Source: Erythrobacter mangrovi
GTDB lineage: Bacteria; Pseudomonadota; Alphaproteobacteria; Sphingomonadales; Sphingomonadaceae
Assembly (NCBI RefSeq): GCF_013260645.1
Contig: NZ_CP053921.1
Coordinates: 1,805,763 to 1,869,762, forward strand
Direction of reading: 5' to 3'
DNA: 64,000 nt
Part shown: piece after piece, positions 62,722 through 64,000 of the stretch
Position numbering within the stretch: the first letter of the stretch is position 1
Layout of the letters: every line of letters begins with the position of its first letter
The notes under the pieces: model-generated
What the model was told of the DNA's origin: nothing
The model's input: the letters and a program-made list of their open reading frames with translations, nothing else
Databases searched by the model: none
Translations under genes and position numbers: made by a program

Positions 62722-64000
62722 GTGACCGATTTCTTGATCCTCGCCTTCCTGATCCTGGTCGCGGGCCTGGTTTCGGTCCCGCTGGCGACACGCTTCGGCC
62801 TGGGCTCGGTACTCGGCTATTTGCTCGCCGGAATGGCGATCGCGCCACTGCTGGGCGCGCTCAAGGTCGATGTCGATGCACTGCAGGTCTTCGCCGAATT
62901 CGGCGTGGTGATGATGCTGTTCATCGTCGGGCTGGAACTGGAGCCGAAAAAACTCTGGGCGATGCGCGGTACGCTGATCGGTACCGGCGGCGGGCAAGTG
63001 TTCCTGACTGTGCTGGCAATGACCGGCGTCTCGCTGCTAAGCGGCAACCCTTGGCAGACCGCGCTGGCCATCGGCATGGTGCTGGCCCTGTCGTCGACGG
63101 CAATCATCGTCCAGTCGCTGAACGAGAAGGGGCTGCTCAAGAGTACCGGCGGCGAAGCGGCATTTTCGGTCCTCCTGTTCCAGGACGTGGCCGTGATCCC
63201 GATCCTGGCGATCCTCCCGCTGCTGGCATTGCCAGAGCTGGTATCGGCGGTTCCAGTTGCCGAGGCGGCAGGGGCTTCGCATGGCGCGTCACTCGACTTG
63301 ACCGCCCACCTGGCCGCCTGGCAGGCCGCACTCGTCCGCGTCGGCGCCGTGGCCGCCGTGGCTTTCATAGGCAACTACCTGACGCGCCCGATCTTCCGCT
63401 ACATCGCCGCCGCCAACCTGCGCGAACTGTTCACCGCGGCTGGCCTTGTCTTCGTAATCGGTATCGCACTGCTGATGTCGCTGGTGGGCCTCTCTCCTGC
63501 CCTCGGAACCTTCATCGCGGGCGTGGTCCTGGCGAACAGCGAATACCGCCACGAGCTTGAGAGCGACATTGATCCGTTCAAGGGTCTCCTGCTCGGCCTG
63601 TTCTTCATCACCGTCGGCGCAGGGATAGACTTCTCGCTCGCGCTAGAACGCGCAGACGAGGTCGTGTTTTGGGCCGCTGTGACCATTGCGGTGAAAGTCG
63701 CCGTGCTATTGATCGTCGGCCGGTTGTCCGGCCTCCGGCGTGAATCGCTGTGGCTGTTTGCCCTGGCGCTTCCGCAAGCAGGCGAATTCGCATTCGTGTT
63801 GATCGCATTCGCCGTCGGCAATGCCATCTTTTCGCAAGGCCTTGCCGATCTGCTGCTGTTGGTCGTCGCACTGACCATGCTGATTACACCGTTGCTGTTC
63901 ATCCTCTACGACAAGGTCATCGCGCGCGCCTATTGCGGCGGGTTCAATGAGCGGGAAGCGGATGTCATCGAGGAAGACAACCCGATCATCATCGCCGGCC
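62722..64000 (+). CDS. KefB/KefC-type cation:proton antiporter (3' end outside the window)
   Basis: An open frame starts at the GTG at 62722, preceded by GGGGGAGGG, and runs off the right edge after 426 codons. It encodes a multi-spanning membrane protein of the monovalent cation:proton antiporter-2 family: FGVVMMLFIVGLELEPKKLW near residue 60 with the QDVAVIPILAILPLL block near 155, then the conserved GLSPALGTFIAGVVLANSEYRHEL near 259. The last visible residues (about 400-426) begin the cytosolic tail, where KefB/C carry an RCK domain. The frame has no stop before the window ends. Ion specificity (K+ or Na+) is not decided. Confidence 0.88.
   Translation, partial: MTDFLILAFLILVAGLVSVPLATRFGLGSVLGYLLAGMAIAPLLGALKVDVDALQVFAEFGVVMMLFIVGLELEPKKLWAMRGTLIGTGGGQVFLTVLAMTGVSLLSGNPWQTALAIGMVLALSSTAIIVQSLNEKGLLKSTGGEAAFSVLLFQDVAVIPILAILPLLALPELVSAVPVAEAAGASHGASLDLTAHLAAWQAALVRVGAVAAVAFIGNYLTRPIFRYIAAANLRELFTAAGLVFVIGIALLMSLVGLSPALGTFIAGVVLANSEYRHELESDIDPFKGLLLGLFFITVGAGIDFSLALERADEVVFWAAVTIAVKVAVLLIVGRLSGLRRESLWLFALALPQAGEFAFVLIAFAVGNAIFSQGLADLLLLVVALTMLITPLLFILYDKVIARAYCGGFNEREADVIEEDNPIIIAG

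Overview
This 64 kb window looks like ordinary core chromosome of a high-GC alphaproteobacterium, most likely in the Sphingomonadales and close to Erythrobacter/Altererythrobacter (inference from gene content, not a database match). The reasons are: an alphaproteobacterial RpoH-type promoter in front of dnaK; the rph-rdgB / hrcA-grpE and glyQ-glyS-ppdK neighbourhoods; a PhaR regulator; a short-form pyruvate dehydrogenase E2; and several families I associate with sphingomonads (DOMON-like protein, vgr-related protein, alpha/beta-hydrolase-OsmC fusion, archaeal/eukaryote-type prolyl-tRNA synthetase). I found no rRNA, tRNA, CRISPR array, insertion sequence or prophage.

Layout. 1-8.5 kb: glyQ (cut by the window edge), glyS, ppdK, a methyltransferase-like gene, comF, a roughly 350 bp gap, hisI and a MerR regulator. 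8.5-14.6 kb: acyl-CoA dehydrogenase, dienelactone hydrolase, an unknown gene, an MFS-cysK pair and a PilZ protein. 14.7-20 kb: tyrS, then a tightly coupled DOMON-like / NamZ-type muramidase / Asp-Asn beta-hydroxylase operon and an MFS transporter. 20-26.4 kb: DUF817 membrane protein with a small exported protein, a VWA protein and its MoxR-type ATPase separated by a soluble chemoreceptor, and the hydrolase-OsmC fusion. 26.4-34.5 kb: parE, an LppC-like lipoprotein, rsmI-yraN-gshB-dedA, xerC and hemW. 34.5-45.2 kb: a CAP-domain protein, rdgB-rph, hrcA-grpE, a DUF885 peptidase, an unknown membrane-anchored protein, a vgr-related protein, a PCu(A)C chaperone and dnaK-dnaJ. 45.1-58.5 kb: a large patatin-like protein, then a long forward run radA-cvpA-NifU-like-MFS-alr-phaR-proS-M28 peptidase-rnr. 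58.5-64 kb: a Usp protein, pdhC, a small membrane protein, a thioesterase, lpdA and a KefB/C-type antiporter that runs off the end.

How the parts fit. Most genes are housekeeping: translation (glyQS, tyrS, proS, rsmI), replication and repair (parE, xerC, radA), RNA decay (rnr, rph), proteostasis (hrcA, grpE, dnaK, dnaJ) and central carbon (ppdK, pdhC, lpdA). The genome is compact: at least eight same-strand pairs share an ATGA start/stop overlap, and five convergent pairs overlap by exactly four bases at their stop codons.

The most interesting signals are three. First, the same 13-base sequence lies in the merR promoter and between the divergent moxR and hydrolase-OsmC genes, which suggests a small unrecognised MerR regulon. 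Second, a translationally coupled operon joins a cytosolic-looking muramidase of the NamZ family to a DOMON-like protein and an Asp/Asn beta-hydroxylase. Third, a MoxR/VWA pair is split by a soluble chemoreceptor.
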